This document shows positions 17,203-25,294 of a DNA stretch of 64,000 nt, one piece after another. Under the pieces are notes generated by a model, which searched no databases, had not been told where the DNA came from, and saw only the letters and a program-made list of their open reading frames with translations. How positions within the stretch are numbered: position 1 is the first letter of the stretch; the number at the start of each line of letters is the position of its first letter. Location of the stretch: assembly GCA_905215555.1 (NCBI GenBank), contig CAJMQU010000015.1:23812-87811 (forward strand), read 5' to 3'. The position numbers and the translations under genes were made by a program. Source of the stretch: an uncultured bacterium (GTDB lineage Bacteria > Bacteroidota > Bacteroidia > Bacteroidales > Bacteroidaceae).

Positions 17203-18068
17203 CTGACCGTACCCCAGGGAACCACACTCACAACGGCCTGAACCTCCGCATAGCGGAAGTCAATATCTATATTAGTCTGTTTACCAACAGGAGCATACAA
17301 AGGACGGAATTCATTGTCTTCGGTGATAGTCAACAATTTCTCCTCCTTCCGGTAGATGTCAATTTCCAACGGCCTCCCCTCTCCGGTAGGGAAGATATGG
17401 AAAGGCGGCGCATAGACATCCCCTTCAGCGTCGGTAACGGAAGCCGGTTCATATCCGGCCCCGCTCCCGGCAGCCTCACCCGTGAAATCCATTTCCGTAC
17501 TGGTGCAGTGCACTATGAAGCGGTACGATTCACCCTTGTAAGGATAACGCTCGGAAAGATAACGCGTGCGTATGCTGAGACCCGCCACCATACGTTCCAT
17601 TACGAGTGTAATGTCCGCACCTTCCACGCTACGGGTCTCCGTCTCCCCTATTTCCTTGCGGCAATAGAACAGGTCCGTTAGCGGGAGATGCGTGCCGTGG
17701 GCGTATTGCCGGAGTTGAAGTTTCGCATCTTTCAGAGGAGTGCCCGGCGCTATATCCGTAGTAATCAGGCTATCTTCTTTCAGATTTCCCCAGGCTACCA
17801 GCGTGAGACGTTCGCCTTTGTCCTCTCCAAAATAGAAGTCAGAAAAGCCATCGGAGGGAATCATCCTGACGAAGCCCTGCTCATTAAAGAGATAGATATC
17901 CGATTTCTGCAAGGCCCCGCTTCCGGTGAGGTCGTTCCCGTCAGCATCCACCGCGCGGACATGAAGTTCGTAACGGGCACAACCTTCCATATCCTCACGC
18001 ACGCACGAGGTGCAGCAGAGGAGAAAAAGAAGGAACAGAAAGGCAGGGGAGATTCCGGATACTCGCAT
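17184..18068 (-). CDS. FimB/Mfa2-family fimbrial anchor lipoprotein
   Basis: This 294-residue lipoprotein (MRVSGISPAFLFLLFLLCC, lipobox CTSC) has two predicted beta-sandwich domains, the usual size and layout of FimB/Mfa2. The conserved start of the mature part (REDMEGCARYELHVRAVD) resembles other Mfa2 proteins, which carry DxxC-type residues there. Known members anchor and terminate the fimbrial rod at the outer membrane. It lies between the fimbrillin and tip genes, the usual order, with short spacers on both sides, so it should be co-transcribed. Confidence 0.85.
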   Translation of the reverse strand: MRVSGISPAFLFLLFLLCCTSCVREDMEGCARYELHVRAVDADGNDLTGSGALQKSDIYLFNEQGFVRMIPSDGFSDFYFGEDKGERLTLVAWGNLKEDSLITTDIAPGTPLKDAKLQLRQYAHGTHLPLTDLFYCRKEIGETETRSVEGADITLVMERMVAGLSIRTRYLSERYPYKGESYRFIVHCTSTEMDFTGEAAGSGAGYEPASVTDAEGDVYAPPFHIFPTGEGRPLEIDIYRKEEKLLTITEDNEFRPLYAPVGKQTNIDIDFRYAEVQAVVSVVPWGTVSQDVEM

Positions 18069-18111
18069 AGCTGCTACGGATTGGTTTATAATGTCAGTCT
18101 CGTATAAATTA

Positions 18112-19239
18112 TCACTCGAAAGTTACATTTTGATTGATGGTGAGTGCCCAATCAGCGACAGTGACCGTGAGTTGCAGGGTGGCGGGGTCTATATCCGTGT
18201 TATCGTCGGGGGCGCCTTCACCCTTAATGACGGCGGTAAGCACGTATTTAGTGTTGAGAGCGATACTACCCTTGTCAGTACCTGCCCCTCCCGAAATAGT
18301 GGTGTTAGCCTGTTTCTTGTTGATAACAATGGGATAATACCGGGGCACGGAAGCACTGGATCCACCTCCATCCGCATCAAACATGCCTTCAATGATGAGC
18401 TTGGTCGGTGTATTTGAAACATTCGGAAATGTGTAGAAGTAGTAAGGGGTAGTGAGTTCCGTATTGGCTGTATGGGTGGAAACTGTCTCGTACAGGTACT
18501 TTTTTGTATCGGTACTCCCGTCACCTCCATGAACGAGAACACTACCCGTCTTGTCCGCATTGACGGAACTGTTGGCATTCTTCAGATATACACCTGTTAC
18601 CTTGAACGTCGCATCCTTGAACCGTCCCACCGGATCGAAAGCCGTCTTGATGCTGCTGATGGACACCCTCGCCACAAGACGGGACAGGGCTATGTTCGCC
18701 TCGGTTTCCGTTCCCGCCGTGAAATCCTTTCCGGTGGTACTTCCCAGCATCGGGAGGTTGTTGGCCTTTTGCGTATCCGTTGCCGCACCGGCTCCCGCAG
18801 CCTTGGTGGTTTCCGAAAGTAGCATCAGCTTGGCTTTGAAACCGGCAAGGTTGGTCACTCCCGCAAAAAGTCCTGTAGAGGCATTGGCCACCACATAAAT
18901 GGTCTGTCCGTTGCCGGGTTCGCAAAGCATCGTAATCTTCTTGCCGGTACCACTTGTTGCAGCCTTGATGTCATCGCCCGTGAATTCCCGCAGGGCATTG
19001 ACAGGGTTGCCCGATGCTCCGGTGAAGACAGCCACCGTCAGGCGGTTGATCTGGGATTCATCCGTGGTAGGCAAAGTCCCCGTAGCACGGCTGTCAGCCG
19101 GTGTTCCCACCAAGGTCAGTTCAAGTCTTGCAGTCTTTTCCTTCGGCTGGATTACATTCTCGTTTTCATCGCTGCCGCATGCGGTCAGTGAAAGGGTGGC
19201 CGTTGCCAGCATCGCCCATAAGTAATTACTCGTTTTCAT
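18112..19239 (-). CDS. Major fimbrillin (FimA/Mfa1-like, type V pilin)
   Basis: This 375-residue protein has a lipoprotein signal (MKTSNYLWAMLATATLSL, lipobox LTAC). In type V pilins the lipidated N-terminal strand is removed at an Arg-specific site so that the next subunit can donate a strand; here a candidate site is PADSRATGTLP near residue 53. The sequence is low in aromatic residues and rich in Thr, Ala and Gly, as in fimbrillins. The C-terminal strand is LQLTVTVADWALTINQNVTFE-like, with the conserved VADW motif. It is the likely structural subunit of the fimbria. Confidence 0.85.
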   Translation of the reverse strand: MKTSNYLWAMLATATLSLTACGSDENENVIQPKEKTARLELTLVGTPADSRATGTLPTTDESQINRLTVAVFTGASGNPVNALREFTGDDIKAATSGTGKKITMLCEPGNGQTIYVVANASTGLFAGVTNLAGFKAKLMLLSETTKAAGAGAATDTQKANNLPMLGSTTGKDFTAGTETEANIALSRLVARVSISSIKTAFDPVGRFKDATFKVTGVYLKNANSSVNADKTGSVLVHGGDGSTDTKKYLYETVSTHTANTELTTPYYFYTFPNVSNTPTKLIIEGMFDADGGGSSASVPRYYPIVINKKQANTTISGGAGTDKGSIALNTKYVLTAVIKGEGAPDDNTDIDPATLQLTVTVADWALTINQNVTFE

Positions 19240-19298
19240 ATATTATATCGTTTATGGTTATTCTGTATTATTTATCTGTATTATCCATCTCTTAATTC

Positions 19299-20816
19299 TT
19301 ATTTCTCTGCTTTTAATTTCTCCAGTGCCTTAACAGCCTGTTCCACTCCGGCGGCGGCAGCCATCGTGAGGTACACCTCAGCCTTGTCACGGTTTCCTTC
19401 GAGCAGGCAGAGGATGCCCATATTGTTATAAGCCATCGGGAGAGTAGCGAAACGTTCCAGGTATTGGCGGGCACGCTTCGTATCCCGTTTTGTGAGTGCC
19501 ACCGCCGCCGCATTGATGTTGGCTTCCGGACTGTCCGGGAAAAGTCGGGCAGCAAGATCAAGGACGTCATTATATTCGGTGGAACCTGCCGGATAGCTGC
19601 CCGCCACGGCGAAGAACTCGTTCAGGCGCAGGGCGTGCTGCTTTCCACTACGCAGCAGTTGGAGACTTTCGGCAGCGCCCAGAGGCTTACGCGTATATTC
19701 TATCCGGTAGTCCACACGCATCACCGCCGGGAATATCTTCTCCGAGAGATACCTGTAAGGCTTACCGTCAGCAAGAGACATCAGCATACGTTCGCGGCCT
19801 TTGGAGATCTCCACATTATCAATAAGGTCGAGGGTGGCATCTTTCAGCATCATATCGCTTCCCCGAACCAGGCTGGTGATCGAGTCCCAGTCTTCAGGAA
19901 TCCAGTCCACCTCCAGCAGGGCTTTGCCCGACAGACGGTTTTCACGCAGGTATTCCTTCAGTTTAAGAGCACGTATCAGGGCATTGGTCTCGTTCTTCTT
20001 CAGGTTACCCACGGGGGCGCCATAGCCCCTCACACGGACTTTGGCCAGTTCTGTGCCCGTCTCCCGGCGTACCTCACGCAGGGCGTCACGAAGACGGTAG
20101 TAAATCTCGAAGTTCTGCTTTTCCTCGGAGAGTTCGCCCAGTTGCTTACCGTCCTCCCGGCCTTCCTCCCGGTCAAAGTACGGGATAGACCCTGTGATGC
20201 AGTGCAGCGTGTCCTTGTCCGGTGCGGGCCGGATGAAGTTTACCAATGAAAGGAAACCGGCGTCGGTACCTGCATCCCACGGGGAGGTCCTCAGCTTCGG
20301 CAGGCGGAGGCCGTCCGCTATCTTATCCTCGTAGATATCCCCTTTCCGTCCGTGGCAGGCACATTCCTGAGAACGGAGCAGGAGGACGGCCTGTTCCATC
20401 CACGGCTCGTAAGGTATCGACACCTTATAGGTAAACGCGCGGGAGACCGCAGCGTCGTCACGGATTACGACCGCCGGGATGGGCGAAGTACGCGCCTTGC
20501 CGTTACGTTTACCCGCGGACAATGCCTGTGTACGCTGATACACTTTCTGTTTCGCCGCACCGTTGATGAGGACGGAGGGAAGCTCCTGCTCGTATTCATC
20601 GTTTTTAAGCACGGGGGTCACGGTCAGGGATTCATCAGAAGGCATTTGCAGGTTCTCAAAGTCTACGGAAAGTTCCACATTCAGGTGTCCGTCAGTCAGC
20701 GAAAAATGCTGTCCGGTGACAAACAGTTCTCCACGGTAGAACTCCTGCCCGGGGCAGAAGCTGCATATGGCGAAAAGAAGTGCCAGCACCAGAGGAATAC
20801 GGATTAAGTTTTTCAT
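19299..20816 (-). CDS. DUF3868 protein with OmpA-like and TPR-like regions
   Basis: This 505-residue protein has a signal peptide (MKNLIRIPLVLALLFAICSFCPGQ). The N-terminal ~150 residues are a DUF3868-type beta domain. Residues about 210-390 resemble an OmpA-like domain (VRGYGAPVGNLKKNETNALIRA and nearby). The C-terminus has TPR-like helices (NINAAAVALTKRDTKRARQYL, AYNNMGILCLLEGNRDKAEVY). DUF3868 and DUF3575 proteins are regular companions of Bacteroidales fimbrial operons and are thought to act in assembly or peptidoglycan attachment; that role is inference. Confidence 0.82.
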   Translation of the reverse strand: MKNLIRIPLVLALLFAICSFCPGQEFYRGELFVTGQHFSLTDGHLNVELSVDFENLQMPSDESLTVTPVLKNDEYEQELPSVLINGAAKQKVYQRTQALSAGKRNGKARTSPIPAVVIRDDAAVSRAFTYKVSIPYEPWMEQAVLLLRSQECACHGRKGDIYEDKIADGLRLPKLRTSPWDAGTDAGFLSLVNFIRPAPDKDTLHCITGSIPYFDREEGREDGKQLGELSEEKQNFEIYYRLRDALREVRRETGTELAKVRVRGYGAPVGNLKKNETNALIRALKLKEYLRENRLSGKALLEVDWIPEDWDSITSLVRGSDMMLKDATLDLIDNVEISKGRERMLMSLADGKPYRYLSEKIFPAVMRVDYRIEYTRKPLGAAESLQLLRSGKQHALRLNEFFAVAGSYPAGSTEYNDVLDLAARLFPDSPEANINAAAVALTKRDTKRARQYLERFATLPMAYNNMGILCLLEGNRDKAEVYLTMAAAAGVEQAVKALEKLKAEK

Positions 20817-20877
20817 GCTCTATCTTTAATTACAAATTACTAATTATAAACCGCTTTCAATTTTCATCTTCCAACTC

Positions 20878-21453
20878 TCAATTTATTAGGTATACCAGCG
20901 ATACCGAGGCACGGGTCGGAGCCATGAAGTTTTTATGACCGCCACCGGTCTGCTCGCCGCAATGCAGGCAGCGGTAACGTTCATAACCGGAGTGTAGGAA
21001 TCCAACGCCGAGGCTTGTCTCGATGCTCCAACGGGGTGAGAGGATGAAGTGGTAGCCGTATGATACGCCCAGTCCCAGAAAATCACCCTCGTATCTTGAA
21101 GAACGAATTCCCTTGAAGATTCCCAACGGGAGTTTCATGCCGCCTACATTATATACCCCGTACATCAGGTGCGCACCGAAGAAGTGACCGCCGAAGGGCT
21201 GACACATCCAGTAACGAAGTTCAGGCTGTACGAACCAATGTTTCCAACGCCTGTCCCCACCTGCCGGAAAAGGGTTATAGTGAAAACCGGCTTCCAGCGT
21301 GAACCGCTCGGAGAGTTTAACCTCCACGGAAAGGTTGGGCGAGGAAAGCGCTCCCGTCAGCAGGTCGCTCTTCACGGCAAAGGTTTGGGAATACAGGTCT
21401 GCAAGGCAGGACAGCAGCAGGAACAGGGGCAATATGAAAGTATTTCTTTTCAA
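20878..21453 (-). CDS. DUF3575 outer-membrane protein of the fimbrial operon
   Basis: This 191-residue protein has a signal peptide (MKRNTFILPLFLLLSCLADLYSQ), then a DUF3575 barrel-like domain: the start TFAVKSDLLTGALSSPNLSVE and the later FGAHLMYGVYNVGG are typical. DUF3575 members are small OmpW/OmpA-like beta-barrels found beside DUF3868 in Bacteroidales fimbrial clusters. A central CLHCGEQ pair of cysteines is present. It lies 20 nt after the winged-helix gene and 61 nt before the DUF3868 gene. Confidence 0.85.
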   Translation of the reverse strand: MKRNTFILPLFLLLSCLADLYSQTFAVKSDLLTGALSSPNLSVEVKLSERFTLEAGFHYNPFPAGGDRRWKHWFVQPELRYWMCQPFGGHFFGAHLMYGVYNVGGMKLPLGIFKGIRSSRYEGDFLGLGVSYGYHFILSPRWSIETSLGVGFLHSGYERYRCLHCGEQTGGGHKNFMAPTRASVSLVYLIN

Positions 21454-21473
21454 AAGTTTCTTGAGGATTACGT

Positions 21474-21848
21474 TTACAACTCAAACAGCTTTATCTCATG
21501 CAGGTATTCACGCGTGATATAGTTTACTATACCGAGTTTCTGCGCGGCTTTACCGTAGCGTGTGTGGAACTCTTCAGTAGTGGGATGGTTGCAGTTCAGA
21601 TGTTCGCCCGTAGCCTCAAGGATGTCGAGGAGGGAGACATCGGAAGAGCCACGCACGGGACTGTACGAACGTATATTACGGGGGTCTCCCCGCTCGGACA
21701 GTTTGATAAGTCCGGCTCTTAGAAGCTTCGACAGCAGGACATCCAGGTCTTGCTCCGTAAGCCGGCAGGCGTCCGTACGGGCGGTGTCGCCTCCCGCATA
21801 GATGTCGTTGAGTACTGCGATGGCAGCTTGCGTTATAGGTGTTATCAT
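21474..21848 (-). CDS. Small winged-helix protein, Rrf2-like, first gene of the fimbrial operon
   Basis: This 124-residue protein has an N-terminal helix-turn-helix-like part (LTEQDLDVLLSKLLRAGLIKL), a wing with SERGDPRNIRSYSPV, and VSLLDILEATGEHLNC. The order (recognition helix, RG wing, L-x-DIL-x-A) matches Rrf2-family regulators, although the Rrf2 Fe-S cysteines are not clear. It is the first gene downstream of the invertible cassette: its ATG lies 36 nt from the left inverted repeat. It may tune the fimbrial operon or the recombinase; that is inference. Confidence 0.6.
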   Translation of the reverse strand: MITPITQAAIAVLNDIYAGGDTARTDACRLTEQDLDVLLSKLLRAGLIKLSERGDPRNIRSYSPVRGSSDVSLLDILEATGEHLNCNHPTTEEFHTRYGKAAQKLGIVNYITREYLHEIKLFEL

Positions 21849-21884
21849 GATATTTGTTGGGTTTTATCTATCATATACATCGGC

Positions 21885-21904
21885 ATTACCTTGTAGGTAA
21901 CGGA
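21885..21904 (+). repeat. Left inverted repeat of the invertible cassette
   Basis: ATTACCTTGTAGGTAACGGA, the exact reverse complement of 22231-22250. Within it TTACCT and AGGTAA form a dyad around TGT, the usual form of a tyrosine-recombinase core site. Confidence 0.92.
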
Positions 21905-22184
21905 TACGCACAGATACGGCAAGAAACAAGGTTCATAAAAGTCCTATATATACAAGAATTTATACGTACATACAGCACACGATGTACGACAGCCTTTTCC
22001 CGTCTCCGACTTTCGGAAACGGGTAAGGGAATTTATATACGGATTTGCACGGAACAGGTCGAGAAAACTCCTTTCCATCCCGTATGCTGAAAAAAGAAAC
22101 TTGTAGAACCTGTAGTATTTGTTTCCTAATATAAATCGTCGGGGGGATAAATGCATGTAAACAGGAAAATAAAAACATATTTCC

Positions 22185-22215
22185 TTTGGGGTTAGAAATA
22201 TATTATCTACTTTTG
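22185..22215 (+). promoter_or_regulatory. Invertible promoter, currently pointing away from the fimbrial operon
   Basis: TTTG at 22185-22188 and TACTTTTG at 22208-22215 (TAnnTTTG) are separated by 19 nt, the canonical spacing. The expected start is near 22222, 9 nt inside the right repeat. In this orientation transcripts would run into the 3' end of the recombinase gene on its antisense strand. Confidence 0.82.
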
Positions 22216-22230
22216 CGCCATAATCACATC

Positions 22231-22250
22231 TCCGTTACCTACAAGGTAAT
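22231..22250 (-). repeat. Right inverted repeat of the invertible cassette
   Basis: TCCGTTACCTACAAGGTAAT is a perfect inverted copy of 21885-21904. Identity stops at exactly 20 bp on both sides. Confidence 0.92.
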
Positions 22251-22303
22251 ATCTTCACACTTCACTATACATCAATGAATTACCACTCGTGCACCATATC
22301 AGT

Positions 22304-23239
22304 TCACCCCTTAAATATGTAATTCATTATAACCTTATTCGCCCGGTCCATCCGGCTATTCCCGAACCCTTTCATATACCCCTCGGTGGTGGTTACGGAA
22401 GCATGTCCCAGCCCTTCGGAAATGACCTCGATGGGAATGTGGCAATACCTGCCCACCGTAGCCCATGTATGCCGCGCACTGTACGAAGTCACTTTGCCTT
22501 GCACTTTCTTCCACAGGGCAAGCGCACGCAGTCTGCTGTTAAGCAGGCGCAATATCCGCTGGTAATCCCTGTAAGCGGCCATACCCTCCAGGTTCCCGTC
22601 CAGAAAACAAAGCAGGTAGGGTGAAGTGTCGTCCCGGTTCCGGTAGCGTTCCAGCAATTGCATGGCACGGCCGTCCACACGGGCGGATAGCGGCATACCC
22701 GTCTTCCGGCGGCGCAAGGTCAGATAACCGTCCTTCAGATCGGATTTCCGAAGGTGGGCAAGATCCACAAAGGGCATACCGTGGAAGCGGAACATCAGTT
22801 CCAGGCACGCGCGTGCCCATGCCATGCCGGGGGAAGTGATGTCAGGATCCCGTTCCACCAGTAACTTCTGCATATCGTCCCGTTCCAGCACACGACGGTG
22901 GTCCGCCTTGCGCCCGGTGAACACGTCACGGAACTGGTGGGGGATGAAAGCCACCAGTTTACGGACCACAGCCCGGTTATAAACCGCCTGGAGCATACGC
23001 ATATAGGTGGAGACGGTATTCCACGCCAGACCCTTCCCACCCTTATGGAGCAGGTAACCCTCATACGCCTTCAACCACAAGGGCGTGATGCCGGATACGG
23101 GCAGCCCCTCGCCACCGAAAGCCATCACCGACCGAAGCACGCTGCCGCATACATGGGCGGTGCCGTACTGCCCGTTCATTTCGAGTTCAGCGACCACCGA
23201 ACTCATAAATTTGTTTAAATAGACTGTTTTCATATTCAT
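22304..23239 (-). CDS. Tyrosine recombinase, probable local DNA invertase
   Basis: This 311-residue protein has a SAM-like core-binding domain (residues about 1-100) and a phage-integrase catalytic domain. Visible catalytic elements are the beta-hairpin Lys in LRRRKTG, the box-II arginine in YSARHTWAT, the His in GLGHAS and the nucleophile Tyr in TTEGYMK near residue 295. The box-I region reads FRFHGMPFVD where many Bacteroides relatives have RGMxFVD, so the usual Arg appears to be His, with an Arg two residues earlier. IntDOT also lacks the standard Arg I. Its position 54 bp from the inverted repeats makes it the likely recombinase for the fimbrial switch. Confidence 0.88.
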   Translation of the reverse strand: MNMKTVYLNKFMSSVVAELEMNGQYGTAHVCGSVLRSVMAFGGEGLPVSGITPLWLKAYEGYLLHKGGKGLAWNTVSTYMRMLQAVYNRAVVRKLVAFIPHQFRDVFTGRKADHRRVLERDDMQKLLVERDPDITSPGMAWARACLELMFRFHGMPFVDLAHLRKSDLKDGYLTLRRRKTGMPLSARVDGRAMQLLERYRNRDDTSPYLLCFLDGNLEGMAAYRDYQRILRLLNSRLRALALWKKVQGKVTSYSARHTWATVGRYCHIPIEVISEGLGHASVTTTEGYMKGFGNSRMDRANKVIMNYIFKG

Positions 23240-23619
23240 TCATTTTTTCGCACGTTATCGCACGCGCATATACTACGTCACAAACAGGAGTCAAAGACAA
23301 ATGTTTCGTTACAATACTATCTTTAGCCACTGCATTCAAGTCTTGTCAGAGATGTTAATTTGACAGATATTTGCACCAAAGGTTAGAGGCGGGTGCTTTG
23401 ACCCGTAGAGGAACCATCCGTTCCTCTACGGGCAAGGCACCCTTCCTCGTAGAGAAACGACCCGCAGGTCGTAGAGCAACATCGACATACCGTAATCATT
23501 GGATTTTCCATCGTTTGCCGGAGTAACACATCTGCCTTCTTCCACTGCTCCGAGGAACGTTCCCCGCCACAGGGACACAAACGTATGGAAATATTTTTCA
23601 CTTCAAAACAATATACATA
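23240..23619. other. Intergenic region between the recombinase and the next gene
   Basis: Apart from the hairpin repeat at 23391-23444, I see no supported gene. The minus-strand open frame 23383-23685 overlaps the hairpin and has no recognisable domain. The upstream part (23240-23380) should contain the recombinase promoter, but no clear consensus was found. Confidence 0.5.
23391..23444. repeat. Dispersed hairpin repeat, copy 2 (right end of the fimbrial module)
   Basis: The perfect core arms are 23402-23414 and 23420-23432, identical to copy 1 at 14941-14971. The stem extends outward to about 23 bp per arm (GGGTGC at 23391, GCACCC at 23444) with one bulge and one mismatch. A related half-word (CGTAGAG) follows at 23448 and 23470. 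Confidence 0.8.
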
Positions 23620-24072
23620 ATGATTACAGTTACCATTCAGGTGAAGCCCTATCTCGCGGCTTACCTGCAAAGCGCATACGCGCACTGCACAGTGGAAGGT
23701 GCCATCCGTTTTACCAAAAATCAGAACCTTTACAGTTGCCTGCTACAGCTCACCACTCCCCGCCCCAAGGGCGTGTCGTGGCGGGACCAAGGGAATGTCA
23801 CCCTCTCCCTGCCCTGCCCCAGCGTGGGGAAAGACCCGAGGACTTATAATTATCTGGGAGAGGAGGCCGTGAAGGTTCTGGAGCAGGAAATCAACTATGA
23901 AATGAGAATGGATTATTACCGTTTCCTGCGCAGGAACAAGTTTAAAAACGGGATGATGTTCACAAGGGCCACAGAGTTGTATCTGGAAGAGCACGGGATG
24001 ACGGAACTTATACCGGAAGAAACGCTACTGAAGAGTTATTTCCAGTGGGTGAAGAAGATGGAAAGAAAATAG
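23620..24072 (+). CDS. Conserved hypothetical protein of Bacteroides accessory DNA
   Basis: This 150-residue soluble protein has no signal peptide. Recognisable conserved-looking segments are TLSLPCPSVGKDPRTYNYLGE at its centre, helical C-terminal parts (MRMDYYRFLRRNKFKNG) and LLKSYFQWVKK at the end. I recall similar proteins in Bacteroides mobile regions, but no named domain. The basic, helical C-terminal half could bind DNA. It lies between the recombinase (divergent) and RhuM, and marks the left edge of the defence island. Confidence 0.6.
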   Translation: MITVTIQVKPYLAAYLQSAYAHCTVEGAIRFTKNQNLYSCLLQLTTPRPKGVSWRDQGNVTLSLPCPSVGKDPRTYNYLGEEAVKVLEQEINYEMRMDYYRFLRRNKFKNGMMFTRATELYLEEHGMTELIPEETLLKSYFQWVKKMERK

Positions 24073-24136
24073 AAGGGCATTTTCTTTATGACACAGAAAA
24101 CATCATCACTCATACCACTTATACAATTTATTTTTC

Positions 24137-24144
24137 TAACTTTG
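24137..24144 (+). promoter_or_regulatory. -7 element upstream of rhuM
   Basis: TAACTTTG fits TAnnTTTG. No clear TTTG lies at the -33 position. The leader would be about 60 nt. Confidence 0.4.
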
Positions 24145-24212
24145 TGAAATAAAAACATTGAGTATGACAGAACAAATCTTCATAGATTTCATCTAATTAT
24201 AAATATCTACTT

Positions 24213-25193
24213 ATGAAAGAAAATAATGGAATCATCATCTATCAAGATGAAAACGGCATAACCAAAGTCAATGTACGCTTTTCTAATGAAGATGTTTGGT
24301 TGACTCAAAATCAGTTAGCCGAAATTTATGATACCACGCAGGAGAATATCTCTATGCATATCAAAAACATCTACGAGGATAAAGAATTGGATGAAAATCG
24401 AACTTATAAGAAATTCTTATTAGTTCGTCAAGAAGGTGCACGGCAAGTAAAACGCAACATCGACCATTACAACCTCGATGTAATTATCGCTTTGGGCTAC
24501 CGAGTACAAAGCCAGATAGCTACCCGTTTCCGCCGATGGGCTACTGAACGTCTGCACGAATACATTCAGAAAGGCTTTACGATGGATGATGATCGCTTGA
24601 AACAAGGTGGAAATCGCTATTTCCGTGAATTACTTCAACGTATACGTGATATTCGGGCATCAGAAAGAAACTTTTATCAACAAGTAACAGATATTTATGC
24701 TACTTCAACAGATTATGACCCAAGGGCAAACCTAACAAAACAATTTTTCGCCACAGTTCAAAACAAACTGCATTATGCCGTACATGAACATACAGCAGCA
24801 GAGATTATCTACGAACGAGTAGATAGTGATAAACCTTTGGTTGGCATGACCAACTTTAAAGGTGACTATATCACTCGTGATGATGTAAAGATAGCCAAAA
24901 ACTATTTGACAGAAGGTGAGCTGCAACGGCTAAACTTGCTCGTTTCACAGTTCTTGGATTTCGCAGAATTCCAGGCATTGGAACAACGTCCAATGAGAAT
25001 GCAAGATTGGATTCAAGCATTAGACCGACAGATTATCAATCTACAACGGAAACTTTTGGAAGGAAAAGGCTCTATCTCTCACAAACAAGCAATAGAGAAA
25101 GCAGAATATGAGTTTACTATTTATCGCAAACGTGAGATGGAACAGTTGGAAAGCGACTTTGATAAAATGATTAAAAATCTTCCGAAGCAATGA
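24213..25193 (+). CDS. rhuM: RhuM family protein
   Basis: This 326-residue protein begins with the typical RhuM N-terminus: VWLTQNQLAEIYDTTQENISMHI, a winged-helix-like segment, then ILNVD-type NLDVIIALGYRVQSQIATRFRRWAT. The C-terminal ~180 residues contain a Fic/DOC-like helical region (FFATVQNKLHYAVHEHTAAEIIYERVDSDKP) and a coiled tail. The name comes from a Salmonella pathogenicity-island gene; the biochemical role is unknown, but such genes recur in phage-defence and restriction loci. It has its own -7 element and lies 100 bp before the DUF262 gene. Confidence 0.85.
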   Translation: MKENNGIIIYQDENGITKVNVRFSNEDVWLTQNQLAEIYDTTQENISMHIKNIYEDKELDENRTYKKFLLVRQEGARQVKRNIDHYNLDVIIALGYRVQSQIATRFRRWATERLHEYIQKGFTMDDDRLKQGGNRYFRELLQRIRDIRASERNFYQQVTDIYATSTDYDPRANLTKQFFATVQNKLHYAVHEHTAAEIIYERVDSDKPLVGMTNFKGDYITRDDVKIAKNYLTEGELQRLNLLVSQFLDFAEFQALEQRPMRMQDWIQALDRQIINLQRKLLEGKGSISHKQAIEKAEYEFTIYRKREMEQLESDFDKMIKNLPKQ

Positions 25194-25294
25194 AATCTAA
25201 GTCTTTGCAAAGAACCTTGATATTGCGAACGAAATAGTAGCATCTACAAAACTTCCAATTTGATACATTATTGAACTTAGTAAAGTAAATAGAT

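Larger units (their letters stand above)
21885..22250. other. Invertible promoter cassette (phase-variation switch)
   Basis: A 326-bp segment is bounded by perfect 20-bp inverted repeats at 21885-21904 and 22231-22250. It contains no gene but carries a canonical Bacteroides promoter near its right end, reading rightward. To its left lies the leftward fimbrial operon; to its right, 54 bp away, the 3' end of a tyrosine recombinase gene. If the segment inverted, the promoter would map near 21920-21950, read leftward, and start about 65 nt before the first fimbrial-operon gene. The orientation given here should be OFF. Confidence 0.87.

Noticed and set aside
23383..23685. 100-residue minus-strand open frame before the defence island
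   Set aside because: It overlaps the hairpin repeat and the start of the gene at 23620; only its repeat-derived end resembles another frame.
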